Counted from the stretch's first letter, positions 8,542 to 16,940 are shown. The stretch is 64,000 nucleotides of DNA from VXRN01 sp963664365 (GCA_963664365.1 OY761144.1:744001-808000); one strand, 5' to 3'. A program made the numbers and translations. Notes: generated from the letters alone by a model not told the origin.

Positions 8542-9054
8542 TCAGACCCGAAGACTCCGCACTTTCGCGTAATCAGCCTCCGCCTCCTCTCGACGGCCTA
8601 ACGCCCACAATACAAGACCCCGATGACTGAAGGCGATCCAGGATTCCGGGTCCAATTCGATAGCCCTGTCGAAATCGCGCACCGCGTTATCGAGTTCGCC
8701 CTTGTCCGCGTGAGCTATGCCCCGATTCGTAAATGCGTCCCTGTATTCGGGGTCCATGGCAATCGCGCGGGAGTAGTCCTCAATCGCCGCTTCGAAATCT
8801 TCGATGTACCGAAACGCGATGCCTCGGTTGTTATGGAAAACCGGGTCCGATGGGTCGATCTCTATAGCCGCCGTATAGTCCCGTATCGCGTCGTGGAACT
8901 GGCCGGAGTCCAGGTAGGCGTTGCCCCGGAGGAAGTAGTTTCTGGCGTTGCCCGGCGCCCTGCTGATCTCCTCAGTAATGTGGAGGATGATCTGGCTCAG
9001 GTAGTCCCGGTCGCTGGTCTGGCTCAAGTTGGGGTCGCCGCGCCAGGAGTACAC
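8542..9054 (-). CDS. Tetratricopeptide-repeat protein
   Basis: 170 residues from a GTG start. Nearly the whole chain is TPR: four 34-residue units, for example ARNYFLRGNAYLDSGQFHDA, PVFHNNRGIAFRYIEDFEAA, DAFTNRGIAHADKGELDNA and IAFSHRGLVLWALGRREEA. No signal peptide, so probably a soluble protein-interaction scaffold. It is the last gene of the minus-strand run histidine kinase, response regulator, EVE protein, TPR protein, starting 3 bp after the EVE stop. About 160 bp with no supported gene separate it from the AcoX-like gene. Confidence 0.8.
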   Translation of the reverse strand: MYSWRGDPNLSQTSDRDYLSQIILHITEEISRAPGNARNYFLRGNAYLDSGQFHDAIRDYTAAIEIDPSDPVFHNNRGIAFRYIEDFEAAIEDYSRAIAMDPEYRDAFTNRGIAHADKGELDNAVRDFDRAIELDPESWIAFSHRGLVLWALGRREEAEADYAKVRSLRV

Positions 9055-9057
9055 GTC

Positions 9058-9531
9058 TCAGCCGTTCATGCCCAACGTCAGGATGATCTTCCACTCGCGA
9101 TTCGTGACGGGCTGGACGGACAGACGCGAGTTCTTTACGAGGACCATGTCCGAGAGTCCCCCGTGCTCTTTGACCTCCTGAAGCGAGACCGGGTGCCTGA
9201 ACTTGCCCTCCGCCCTGATGTCCACCATGTACCAGATGGGATTGTCCGGAGCGCTCCTCGGATCCGGATGGTCGGAGTCCGGATCCCAGGCGGTGTGGTC
9301 CGGATAACCCGCCCTCACGACTGTCGCGTAGCCCACAATCGCGTTCGGCTTGGAGTTCGAGTGATAGAACAGCACGCCGTCGCCGACCTGCATGTCGTCG
9401 CGCATCGTATTGCGCGCGGCGTAGTTCCGCACCCCGTCCCACTCAGCCGTCCGGTCCTCCTCGCCCTGAAGGTCATCGAACGAGTAGGCGCTGGGTTCGG
9501 ATTTTACCAGCCAGAATCTTCGACCTCTCAT
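9058..9531 (-). CDS. EVE-domain protein (modified-base reader family)
   Basis: 157 residues, all one EVE (PUA-like) domain. It has the N-terminal WLVKSEPSAYSFDDL signature and the characteristic WDGVRNYAARN and GDGVLFYHSN motifs, with DNPIWYMVDI further on. EVE domains bind modified DNA or RNA bases. It lies in an operon between a response regulator and a TPR protein, an unusual partnership for a reader domain. Confidence 0.9.
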   Translation of the reverse strand: MRGRRFWLVKSEPSAYSFDDLQGEEDRTAEWDGVRNYAARNTMRDDMQVGDGVLFYHSNSKPNAIVGYATVVRAGYPDHTAWDPDSDHPDPRSAPDNPIWYMVDIRAEGKFRHPVSLQEVKEHGGLSDMVLVKNSRLSVQPVTNREWKIILTLGMNG

Positions 9532-9568
9532 CTATTCACCCCCTAATCCAGGGTCTTTCGCGCAACGG

Positions 9569-10024
9569 CTAGCCTTGCGGGGCGCCCGGCAGCGTGGATA
9601 TGTTGATCCAGTACTCCATCACGCTCCGTATCATGCTGTTGAACCTGCCCCGGTCTATCGGCTTGTTCACGTAGCTGTTTGCGCGCAGGCCGTAGGAGTA
9701 CAGCAAGTCTTGCTGAGCCGTCGAAGTCGTCAGCACCACCACCGGAATCGACCCCAGGCTGTCGTCCCCCTTGATCTCCGCCAGAACCTCCCTGCCGTCC
9801 ATTCCGGGCAGGTTCAGGTCCAGCAGAATCAGGTCGGGCCTCGGCGCGTCGGCGTAGTCCCCCTCATTCAACAGGAACTCCATGGCCTCCTCGCCGTCCT
9901 CCGCAAGGTGCAGGCGGTACTGGAAATCGGTGTCGCTGATCGCCTCCTGAGTCAGGCGCGCGTCAGCCGGGTTGTCTTCTACCAACAAGATCTGTACTGG
10001 TCTGCTATCGCTGCCCAGAGTCAT
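9569..10024 (-). CDS. Rcp1-like single-domain response regulator
   Basis: A 151-residue stand-alone receiver. The acidic pocket is VEDNPADARL, the phospho-acceptor Asp lies in LILLDLNLPGMDG (about residue 68), Thr in VVVLTTST and Lys in YVNKPIDR. There is no output domain. The sequence style (EDNPADARLTQEA, then YWINISTLP) matches Rcp1-type partners of phytochrome and GAF kinases. It begins 3 bp after the kinase stop, so it is the likely cognate substrate. Confidence 0.9.
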   Translation of the reverse strand: MTLGSDSRPVQILLVEDNPADARLTQEAISDTDFQYRLHLAEDGEEAMEFLLNEGDYADAPRPDLILLDLNLPGMDGREVLAEIKGDDSLGSIPVVVLTTSTAQQDLLYSYGLRANSYVNKPIDRGRFNSMIRSVMEYWINISTLPGAPQG

Positions 10025-10027
10025 CTT

Positions 10028-11938
10028 TCACGCCTCCTCGCCGGCCGGAATCGTAAAGTGGAAGGTCGAACCCTGTCCCACCTCAGACTCGACCCACATC
10101 CTGCCGCCATGGCGCTCAACCATTTTCGAGCACAGCGCCAGGCCTATTCCGGTTCCCGGATATTTGCTTCGCTTGTGAGCCCTCTTGAACATTCCGAATA
10201 TGCGGTCATGATAACGCGGCCTGATTCCTATTCCGTTGTCCCTGACCGAAATCTGCCAGCCCTCGCCATTCCGACCGCTCGATACGTGGATTAGCGGCGC
10301 CGCGTCCTCCCTTCTGAACTTGATCGCGTTCGCGATCAGGTTCTCCAGAACGTGCGCTATCTGGACCGGGTCCCCAAACACTTCGGGCAGCCGATCCGAG
10401 GTTATCGTCGCCTCGGACTCTGAGATCGACACCTCCAAGTCCGCCATCGCTTCCGAAAGCGCCGAATTGCAGTCAACCGTCTCGAATGGGTTCCCGTGAG
10501 ACTCCACCCGGGAGTACTCTAGCAGATCGTTGATCAACGTCCTCATTCGGTGAGTGGCGTCCACCGTGAAACCTATGAAGTCCCGCGCGTCATCGTCCAG
10601 TTGGTCCGCATACCTCTCCTCAAGCAGATGCACGTAGCCCGCGATTACACGCAGCGGCTCCTGAAGGTCGTGAGACGCCGCGTAAGCGAACTGCTCCAAG
10701 TCCGCATTGGAGCGGATTAGCTCCTCCGCCTGCTGCTGAAGGATCATATCCCTCTCCACCGTCTGGGCGTGAAGCCGCGAGTTCGCTATCGCGCCCGCCA
10801 CCTGCGCCGCTATCAACTCCGCCAACTCCGCGTCATGATCTGTGTATGCGTTCATTTCACGAGAGCGGAAGTTCAGAATCCCGATCACCTCGTCCCCATA
10901 GATCAGAGGCACGCTGAGGAACGACCGCAGCCCTATCTCGTACTCACTTGCCAGTCCATGAAAACGCCTCAGCGCCTCCGCCGGTGTCGTCGAATGATAC
11001 ACGATTGCGCGACGATGACGCCGCACCTCCGCCGATAAGGTCCCGTCCAAAGGCGATACTTCCCCCACCCCCCTTCCCGGCACCGCCATCCCGAACACGT
11101 ACGCGGGCATGAAGGCGTCCGTTTCGCTCAGGATCAGGTTTACGGAGAGACGGTCGAACGGGATGAGATTCCGTGTCTGCTCCGCAAATCCGGCGTACAC
11201 GTCTTCGATCTCAAGCGACGACGAGATGATCCTGCCGATCTCCGCAATCGTGGCGTTCTGACGGGCGAGGCGATTGGCCTCGGCCTCCGCTGCCACGTGC
11301 TGAGAGTACAGTTGGGAGTTGGCTATGGCAGGGGCGATCTGAGCCGCCACTTTCGCAATCAGATCCGCGTGGTGAGCCGAGTAGGCATTGTCGGTCAGAG
11401 ACCGCAGATGTATGACGCCCAGCACTTCGTTCTTGAACAGTATCGGCGATGCCAGCACAGACTTCAGGCCCGACCGCACCATCCGGGGAAATCTGCGCTC
11501 CAACTCGCTAAAGTCGCCCTGGAGGATTACCGCCTCTCCGCGTTCGATAGCGTACCCAACCATGGTTTCGGCCAATTCGACGCGAACGCCCTTCTCCCGC
11601 CCCTCTGCGAATATGCCTAGGACGTACTCGTTGACGAACGTATCCGATTCCAGATCGACGATGCTTATCGCGATCCGGTCGAACGGGATCAGCCTCCTAA
11701 CCTGCTGCGCGAACCCCTCATACACCTCGCCAATGTCCAGCGACGAGGTGATGATTCTGCCAATCTCAGCCAACAGGCCGTTCTCGGCCGCAAGCAGTTC
11801 AGCAGCCCTCGACGCCTCCTCAAGGGCTGTATGCGCCGAACCCTCCATAGTATCCGCCGTTGTTGACATGGCCGCGATACCCCATAATAATCTCAGAGAC
11901 TCGCCAAGCGGCGGCTCGGCCCCAATCTCGAACGCCAT
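10028..11938 (-). CDS. Cytoplasmic histidine kinase with two GAF domains
   Basis: 636 residues, no membrane segments. Two tandem GAF domains (about 55-205 and 225-385) start with near-identical ENGLLAEIGRIITSSL and NATIAEIGRIISSSL helices. A HisKA domain follows with the phospho-His in ASHDLQEPLRVI, then an HATPase domain with an N box (NLIANAIKF), G1 (DNGIGI) and G2 (GTGIGLAL). The GAFs could bind a small ligand or chromophore, but the usual bilin-attachment context is not evident. ATG 11938 has no good SD; an in-frame ATG at 11869 is an alternative. It heads the four-gene operon ending in EVE and TPR genes. Confidence 0.9.
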   Translation of the reverse strand: MAFEIGAEPPLGESLRLLWGIAAMSTTADTMEGSAHTALEEASRAAELLAAENGLLAEIGRIITSSLDIGEVYEGFAQQVRRLIPFDRIAISIVDLESDTFVNEYVLGIFAEGREKGVRVELAETMVGYAIERGEAVILQGDFSELERRFPRMVRSGLKSVLASPILFKNEVLGVIHLRSLTDNAYSAHHADLIAKVAAQIAPAIANSQLYSQHVAAEAEANRLARQNATIAEIGRIISSSLEIEDVYAGFAEQTRNLIPFDRLSVNLILSETDAFMPAYVFGMAVPGRGVGEVSPLDGTLSAEVRRHRRAIVYHSTTPAEALRRFHGLASEYEIGLRSFLSVPLIYGDEVIGILNFRSREMNAYTDHDAELAELIAAQVAGAIANSRLHAQTVERDMILQQQAEELIRSNADLEQFAYAASHDLQEPLRVIAGYVHLLEERYADQLDDDARDFIGFTVDATHRMRTLINDLLEYSRVESHGNPFETVDCNSALSEAMADLEVSISESEATITSDRLPEVFGDPVQIAHVLENLIANAIKFRREDAAPLIHVSSGRNGEGWQISVRDNGIGIRPRYHDRIFGMFKRAHKRSKYPGTGIGLALCSKMVERHGGRMWVESEVGQGSTFHFTIPAGEEA

Positions 11939-12032
11939 CTAAGGAAGGGGCCTCAACAGCATTATGGACTTTACGTCTCGGCTGCGCAAGCTGAACGTCA
12001 CCTGACCTGTGGCATGGAAAGTGAGGCATACC

Positions 12033-12773
12033 ATGGCAGTAATCGTTACCGGCGGACTGGCCGGAGGCGGCGGAAGATTCCTGGGACCTGAACTGTCCAG
12101 GCGCATCGACGCCGACTACGTGGACCGGCTCATTCTCTCGAACGTGGCGCGAGAGCTTCAGGCGACCGTCGAAGCCCTCGACCAGCGCGAGCAGCGTCCG
12201 CCCACCCGCGCCGAGCGATTCGCGCGCATCGTTCAACGCATCATGCAGCGCACCGCCTACACCGGCGGAGGCCCGGACCCATACTTCGGCGCCGTGTACC
12301 CCGAGTTCCTAGCGTCCGAATACGACGAAATCCCCAACCTGATAGCCACCAGAGGCCACGAGATAGATGATGACGACTACATCGCCGCGGTGCGCACGGT
12401 CATTGAAGAACTCGCCTCCGGAGACAACGTCGTCATCGTCGGCAGGGGAGCGCACATCATCCTCAAGGACAACCCCAACGTGCTGCGCGTTGGACTCGTC
12501 GCGACGCTCGAAGACAGGATCGAGCGCGTCATGGTGCGCGAGAGGATGGAGCGGGCAGAGGCAGAGGCTTCTATTCTCGCGAGGGACGAAGCCCGCATCC
12601 AATACTTCCAACGCTTCTTCGAGATCGACGCCCCCGACGCCGCCGAGCACTACCACCTCGTCATCAACACCAGCGAGATGAACCTCGACGCCGCGACCGA
12701 CATCATCATCCGCGCCTCGGAGGAACTTCAGCTAGGGCGGCTGTCCAGGCATGCCTTCAGGGTCGAGCCGTAG
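12033..12773 (+). CDS. Cytidylate kinase-like family protein
   Basis: 246 residues from the ATG at 12033, with GTGAGG 6 nt upstream; a GTG at 12009 is the other option. The N-terminus is VTGGLAGGGGRFLGPELSRR, a degenerate P-loop typical of the cytidylate-kinase-like (PF13189) family, which is shorter in motif than Cmk. NVVIVGRGAHIIL and an LID-like RMERAEAEASI segment follow. The substrate is unknown. It is divergent from the histidine kinase operon and convergent with the formamidase-family gene. Confidence 0.75.
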   Translation: MAVIVTGGLAGGGGRFLGPELSRRIDADYVDRLILSNVARELQATVEALDQREQRPPTRAERFARIVQRIMQRTAYTGGGPDPYFGAVYPEFLASEYDEIPNLIATRGHEIDDDDYIAAVRTVIEELASGDNVVIVGRGAHIILKDNPNVLRVGLVATLEDRIERVMVRERMERAEAEASILARDEARIQYFQRFFEIDAPDAAEHYHLVINTSEMNLDAATDIIIRASEELQLGRLSRHAFRVEP

Positions 12774-12776
12774 CCC

Positions 12777-13886
12777 CTACTCCCTAAAAATATCCTCCGG
12801 CAGAAATGCCGACACCGTCACGTTCGGAAGATCGACGATGTTGCTGATCTTGAGGTCCACCGCCACCGAGCAGATGGCGTATGCCTGCTCAGGCGTAAAT
12901 CCCCGCTCCGTCAGCAGATCGATCATCGCCAGAAGCGCGTTGCGGGCGGCCAGCGTAACGTCTTCCCCCTCCTGAGCGCCGTCCTCACGGATTGGGTAGC
13001 CCACCGTAGCGGTGAAGTTTCGAGGCACAGAGGACTCAGGCGGAAGGAAGTACCCCGGATGCGAGAACCGCGGCGTCCTGATGTTCTTCCGCTCCGCCTC
13101 CCCCTTGTGGACCGAGAACCTGACCCCAACCGTCGCTCCCATCTCTATCGCCGTGATGCACACCTCCCCGTCGCCCTGCGCGAAGTGACCGTCCCCAACT
13201 GAGTAGAGCGCGCCCTCCACCGCGACCGGAATGAACAGCTTGGAACCCCGAGTTAGCTGCTTCACGTCCAAGTTGCCCGCGTTCTCCCTCGGAGGCGCGG
13301 TCCGCAGGCCCTCCTCGCCGATTCGACCGCCGGGCACGGCGTCCTCGACATCCGGCGGAAGGACGAAGCCGCCTCTTTCCAGAAGCTCGTTCTCTCTTCG
13401 CGTCCAGGCATCCAACTGCTCACGCGACGGCGCCACCCCCGCCGTGCCCATGAAAGAGCCGTCAGGGATACGGACGCCCGGTATCTGGGCGGAAGTCGCG
13501 AAGCCGTGCTCGATGTCCCAGTGGGCAATGAACGGCTGCCCAAATATGTCCCTGAGAAATCCGGCCCCCGGCCTGAATCGCGTCCAGCCGTAAGGCTGGG
13601 GGAAGATTTCAACGTACTCCACTTCGAGCAGGTCGCCGGGATCCGCGCCCTTGACGTACACCGGCCCGGTCAGCGGATGGCTGACCTTCTGGTCCATCAA
13701 CTCGAAGTCGGACTCTTTTGTCCCAGGAGTAACCTGGCCGTCCGACGCGTCCCTGGTCTCCATCACAACATTCTCGCGCTGTTCCACCTCGATGATGGGC
13801 GGTACGTCCGGATGCCACCGGTTGTGACCCGTCTCCGGCTGCTCCTTGAGCCGCTTGGTTCGATCTATCGCTACGAACTGCGTCAT
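12777..13886 (-). CDS. Acetamidase/formamidase family hydrolase
   Basis: 369 residues from the ATG at 13886, with GGAAGGGG upstream; a TTG at 13901 would add 5. Family motifs include KVSHPLTGPVYVKGADPGD, the H/D-rich IAHWDIE region, and SVGDGHFAQGDGEVC with the metal-binding Asp, His and Glu of FmdA/AmdA amidases. The C-terminus carries AYAICSVAVDLKISNIVD. The family hydrolyses small amides such as formamide or acetamide to ammonia. Its length is slightly below FmdA but complete. No urea or amide transporter is adjacent. Confidence 0.88.
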   Translation of the reverse strand: MTQFVAIDRTKRLKEQPETGHNRWHPDVPPIIEVEQRENVVMETRDASDGQVTPGTKESDFELMDQKVSHPLTGPVYVKGADPGDLLEVEYVEIFPQPYGWTRFRPGAGFLRDIFGQPFIAHWDIEHGFATSAQIPGVRIPDGSFMGTAGVAPSREQLDAWTRRENELLERGGFVLPPDVEDAVPGGRIGEEGLRTAPPRENAGNLDVKQLTRGSKLFIPVAVEGALYSVGDGHFAQGDGEVCITAIEMGATVGVRFSVHKGEAERKNIRTPRFSHPGYFLPPESSVPRNFTATVGYPIREDGAQEGEDVTLAARNALLAMIDLLTERGFTPEQAYAICSVAVDLKISNIVDLPNVTVSAFLPEDIFRE

Positions 13887-13916
13887 TGCCACCCCTTCCA
13901 AGTGAATTGCCGAATC

Positions 13917-13985
13917 GTAGGGGCGCTTCGGGAAGCGCCCACACCCGCCGAAATGCCATCATCAGGCAGTGGATATAGGGATCAT
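13917..13985 (+). repeat. Hairpin-plus-tail dispersed repeat, copy 2
   Basis: A perfect 8-bp stem GGGCGCTT/AAGCGCCC at 13921-13940 with a 4-nt loop, followed by ACACCCGCCGAAATGCCATC and GGCAGTGGAT, matching the tail of 4001-4073. The stem sequence differs but the pairing is kept. A third related stem (GGGCG/CGCCC) is near 26140-26165. Confidence 0.6.
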
Positions 13986-14007
13986 CTACATCATTGAATC
14001 AGACGAA

Positions 14008-14021
14008 TCACAGTTCAGACA
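14008..14021 (+). repeat. Short dispersed motif TCACAGTTCAGACA, copy 1
   Basis: An identical 14-nt motif recurs at 17613-17626. Each copy sits immediately beyond the stop codon of a minus-strand gene. A weaker relative lies near 25968 after the M14 peptidase gene. Confidence 0.45.
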
Positions 14022-14023
14022 GA

Positions 14024-14791
14024 CTATCGCGGCGAGGCCATGAAATCGTCCGCCGAGTCCTGCGGCTCCCAGCCCAGAACCTCTTTCACGTGAGACAGGT
14101 CGCGGTAGTTCCACCGGTTGTTCGACACGGCGAAGAATATGTCGAACTTCAAGTCGTCCGGCGCCTCGATGCAGGCGCGCAGGTGCGTAGCGATGTCCCG
14201 GTGGCTCAGGTAGATCGCGTTCTGCCTGACCAAACGCGGCCTGTTCCCTGCGGTCACCGACCCGATTCGGACGCAGATCATGCTCATGTCGTGGGCGTCC
14301 GAAAAGTGCCGCGCCAGCGCCTCGCCCCACACCTTGGCCGCGCCGTAAATCTCTTCGGGCCTCACCTGCTCGTGAGTAATCTTCGCGAAGTCGGCGGGAA
14401 CCCTGTCATACCTGCCCGCCGCGATGTCCGAATACGGCGGAACCCGCTCGAAGCCCCTGATCGCGTTTCCGCTCGACGCGAATACCACCCGCTTGACTCC
14501 CGCCTCTCGCGCCGCCTCGAACACGTTGTACGTGCCCACGACATTCGCCGCGTACTGGCTCTCCCAGTCCTGCGAACCCAGGTGGGCCGCGAGGTGGACT
14601 ACAACATCCTGCCCCTCGAAAGCGGGCCGAATGGCGTCCAGGTCCGATATGTCCCCCTGCACGGTCGGCACGCCCTCCACCACTCGACGATTCAGGGCGG
14701 TAAGCTCATAGCCGCCAACGTCCAGCAGATGGTCTTTGAGCAAGCCGCCGATCAGCCCACTCATTCCCGTTATCAACGCTCTCTTGGCCAT
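14024..14791 (-). CDS. Extended SDR, NAD-dependent epimerase/dehydratase
   Basis: 255 residues from the ATG at 14791. The Rossmann motif ITGMSGLIGG and the catalytic YGAAKVWGEAL (YxxxK) are present, with Ser in FASSGNAI. Its length and the N-terminal TGMSG motif resemble uronate dehydrogenase-like extended SDRs. The substrate is unproven. It is divergently placed from a second, different SDR, with about 140 bp between their starts, so both may act on related nucleotide sugars or sugar acids. Confidence 0.82.
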   Translation of the reverse strand: MAKRALITGMSGLIGGLLKDHLLDVGGYELTALNRRVVEGVPTVQGDISDLDAIRPAFEGQDVVVHLAAHLGSQDWESQYAANVVGTYNVFEAAREAGVKRVVFASSGNAIRGFERVPPYSDIAAGRYDRVPADFAKITHEQVRPEEIYGAAKVWGEALARHFSDAHDMSMICVRIGSVTAGNRPRLVRQNAIYLSHRDIATHLRACIEAPDDLKFDIFFAVSNNRWNYRDLSHVKEVLGWEPQDSADDFMASPR

Positions 14792-14931
14792 CGCCTGCCC
14801 CCTGTCTCTCACATATATTGGGCGAATCTTCTACCGAACCCGCCAGCCGGATGCCGGATTTCATCCCATCATATCAGAGAGCGCGATCAGGCGTGAGAAA
14901 GTCCGGTCAACCCGGTAAGATACTCCACGAC

Positions 14932-15879
14932 ATGGCGCGCGACGGCGAAACGAAAGTCCTCATCACGGGAGCGGCAGGCTTCGGCGGCTCCCGTCTTGCC
15001 GGAGAGTTGCTTGGCTTAGGCTATTGCGTGACCGGCTTGGACATAGCGCCGCCCAACCACGCCGGACTGCTGCGCCGAGAGATGTCCAACCCCCGATTCC
15101 GCTATGAGTGGAAGAGCGTCCAAGACATCCAGCCCAAGGACGTGGAAGGCCACTCCGTCGTAGTACACTTGGCCGCGCAGCCCGACGCCCCGCTCGCTTT
15201 CGAGTCGCCCCGATACACCGTCATGCAGAACATCGAGGGCACGGTCGCGCTGCTGGAAGCGGTGCGGCAGGCTGATTGTGTATCCAAGCTGATGTTCGCG
15301 GCGTCCGGCAACGAGATCGGGCGCGCCCTGTATCTGCCAATCGACGAAGACCATCCGCTGACCCCTCACAATCCTTATGGGTTCTCGAAGGCGGCGGCGG
15401 AGATGGCGCTGGGGGCGTGGCGACTGGCTTACGGCGTCCCGTCGATAGTCATGGGAACGGGCGTGGTGGTCGGCCCCAACATGCGCCGGGAGGTCTTTAT
15501 ATTCAAGTGGCTGTGGAACGCGCTGCGCGGCAAACCGATAGTGGTCGAGGGCGGGAAACAGACCCGAGACCTGGCGTTCATCGACGATGTGGTTAGGGCT
15601 TGGACACTCGCGATTCAAGCTCCCGTCGAGAAGGTCGTCGGCCAGAAGTTCCTCATAGGTTCCGGCCAAGAACACACCATCGAAGACCTCGCCGCGATCT
15701 GCCGGTACACTATCGGCAACGACGTCCAAATCGAATACGCCGACTACCGTCCCGGCGAAGAGGGCCACAGAGAGGCATTCAACATAGAGAAGGCTCAGAG
15801 GACACTCGGCTACGCTCCCAAAGTCTCGACGCGGGAGGCAATCAAGCTAACCGCCAATTGGGTAAGAACCCTGCTCTAG
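14932..15879 (+). CDS. Extended SDR, GalE-like NAD-dependent epimerase
   Basis: 315 residues from the ATG at 14932, which begins MARDGETKVLITGAAGFGG; the frame is open upstream but the Rossmann start favours this ATG. Features are the GxxGxxG motif, VVHLAAQ, Ser in FAASGNEIG, the catalytic YGFSKAAAE and a nucleotide-sugar-type C-terminal domain (PGEEGHREAFNIEKAQRTLG). It is similar to UDP-glucose 4-epimerase or dTDP-glucose dehydratase relatives. Its 3' end overlaps the convergent phosphatase gene by 33 bp. Confidence 0.82.
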   Translation: MARDGETKVLITGAAGFGGSRLAGELLGLGYCVTGLDIAPPNHAGLLRREMSNPRFRYEWKSVQDIQPKDVEGHSVVVHLAAQPDAPLAFESPRYTVMQNIEGTVALLEAVRQADCVSKLMFAASGNEIGRALYLPIDEDHPLTPHNPYGFSKAAAEMALGAWRLAYGVPSIVMGTGVVVGPNMRREVFIFKWLWNALRGKPIVVEGGKQTRDLAFIDDVVRAWTLAIQAPVEKVVGQKFLIGSGQEHTIEDLAAICRYTIGNDVQIEYADYRPGEEGHREAFNIEKAQRTLGYAPKVSTREAIKLTANWVRTLL

Positions 15880-16530
15880 CCCTCTCCAGACAAAGCGGAC
15901 CTGCTCCTCGCATCGCCACAGCAGCAACGCATCCAGATAGCCGGGCCAGCCGACCTCTTCCACGGATTTCCGGTACAGGCAAGCGACCAGAACTGCCAGA
16001 ATGGCGTCGTGGGTCACATAGACATTCAGGCATCCGCCGGAGCCGAGGTCGTTGGCCGTCAGACTCAATAGCAGATCGACGCCTTCTGAGGTCGGTCTCA
16101 TGCCTGCGGGGGGATCGTCATGTGTGAGTTGGCGTCTCACTACCTCCAATATGCCGATTTCCAGGAAGAGCGTCCCGCCGACTTCCGTATCCACCACGAA
16201 AGGGCCGGGGCCCCCGAGCCGCCGGTCGAGGGCGACGTCTTCGGGCCAGCCGCCGCCGCGCAGTATCGACTTCGCCGTCGATACGCACCTCGGCACGGGA
16301 CTGGCGGTGACCCTAACCTGTGGCCGTAGGCCGGACAGCGTCGCGCCGAGACTCTCTGCGGACTCGACTCCGTGAGCCGTGAGCGGCACATCGACGCCGA
16401 GCGTTCCCGGGAGTATGTCCTCCCGCTCGGCGTGTCTGATGATGAGCGCCACGTCAGCCTCGTCCGGTATGGCGCGGAGTTGTTCCATGATCCAGGATAT
16501 GCCGTGTGACTTGATCAATGCCTTTGCCAT
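15847..16530 (-). CDS. Histidine phosphatase superfamily protein
   Basis: A 227-residue protein with the phospho-accepting His in LIIRHAERED (residues 29-38), the second Arg in TASPVPRCVSTAKSI and the second catalytic His in YVTHDAILAVL. These are the RHG-type catalytic set of the phosphoglycerate mutase-like branch, with RHA instead of RHG. The substrate is unknown. The C-terminus overlaps the convergent SDR gene. Confidence 0.82.
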   Translation of the reverse strand: MAKALIKSHGISWIMEQLRAIPDEADVALIIRHAEREDILPGTLGVDVPLTAHGVESAESLGATLSGLRPQVRVTASPVPRCVSTAKSILRGGGWPEDVALDRRLGGPGPFVVDTEVGGTLFLEIGILEVVRRQLTHDDPPAGMRPTSEGVDLLLSLTANDLGSGGCLNVYVTHDAILAVLVACLYRKSVEEVGWPGYLDALLLWRCEEQVRFVWRGLEQGSYPIGG

Positions 16531-16596
16531 GATGATTGAAGTTTATGGATGTTGTCCCTATCGCGTCGAGCAAGCCGAACGTACTCTAATCTAAGC

Positions 16597-16621
16597 TCTG
16601 TTTAGTTTTGGTGGGATACCA
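16597..16621 (+). repeat. 25-bp inverted repeat, left arm
   Basis: The arm begins TCTGTTTAGTTTTGGTGGGA. Its reverse complement occurs at 16856-16880 with 24 of 25 bases matching. The arm is 38 nt beyond the stop of the tiny gene at 16660-16815. Confidence 0.85.
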
Positions 16622-16659
16622 ATTGCATCTAGCGGTGCCTCCGCCGGATACAGACTATG

Positions 16660-16815
16660 TTACTTTTTCACGTTGCCCCGTCCTTTACCTGACAGGTTAC
16701 CAGTCTTGGCGGGATAGTTGGGGTTGCTGCCGCCGCTCTTGCCGCCGCCACTTTTACCACCTCCACCCTTGCCGCCGCCTCTCCTTGCGCGAATAGACCT
16801 ATGACCATAGTTCAT
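16660..16815 (-). CDS. 51-residue Gly/Lys-rich basic peptide of unknown function
   Basis: The ATG at 16815 is preceded by a near-perfect SD (AAGGAGG, 6-nt spacing), better than most genes in the window. The product is MNYGHRSIRARR, then a GGGK/GGGGKS/GGGKS repeat, then NPNYPAKTGNLSGKGRGNVKK. It is strongly basic, has no Cys or Trp, and lacks a signal peptide or membrane helix, so it may be a flexible nucleic-acid-binding peptide. The gene sits centrally between 25-bp inverted repeats (38 and 40 nt away), suggesting a compact mobile or cassette unit. No family recognised. Confidence 0.6.
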   Translation of the reverse strand: MNYGHRSIRARRGGGKGGGGKSGGGKSGGSNPNYPAKTGNLSGKGRGNVKK

Positions 16816-16855
16816 CTCTTGCCTCCTTGCCGAAGTTTCGGCGTGTCCTTGAGTC

Positions 16856-16880
16856 TGGTATCCCACCAAAGCTAAACAGA
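16856..16880 (+). repeat. 25-bp inverted repeat, right arm
   Basis: The reverse complement of 16597-16621 with one mismatch. It lies 40 nt upstream of the tiny gene start, so it would be in its promoter or 5' leader. Confidence 0.85.
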
Positions 16881-16916
16881 ACTCGTCTGGATATCCTGCT
16901 ACAAATGGCAAAGCAA

Positions 16917-16940
16917 AACCCGCAACGCATGTTGCGGGTT
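16917..16940 (-). terminator. Strong hairpin, terminator-like on the minus strand
   Basis: A perfect 10-bp stem AACCCGCAAC/GTTGCGGGTT with a 4-nt loop. On the minus strand it is followed by TTGCTTTG, a modest T-rich tract. It lies upstream of the tiny gene at 16815, so it could end an upstream minus transcript or act as a leader attenuator for the tiny gene. Confidence 0.55.

Noticed and set aside
8383..8601. A 72-codon plus-strand frame after the AcoX-like gene
   Set aside because: Composition and lack of motifs suggest chance; it overlaps the 3' end of the TPR gene on the other strand.
16597..16880. Insertion sequence because of the inverted repeats
   Set aside because: The interval encodes no transposase and is too short; only a MITE-like or cassette reading is possible.
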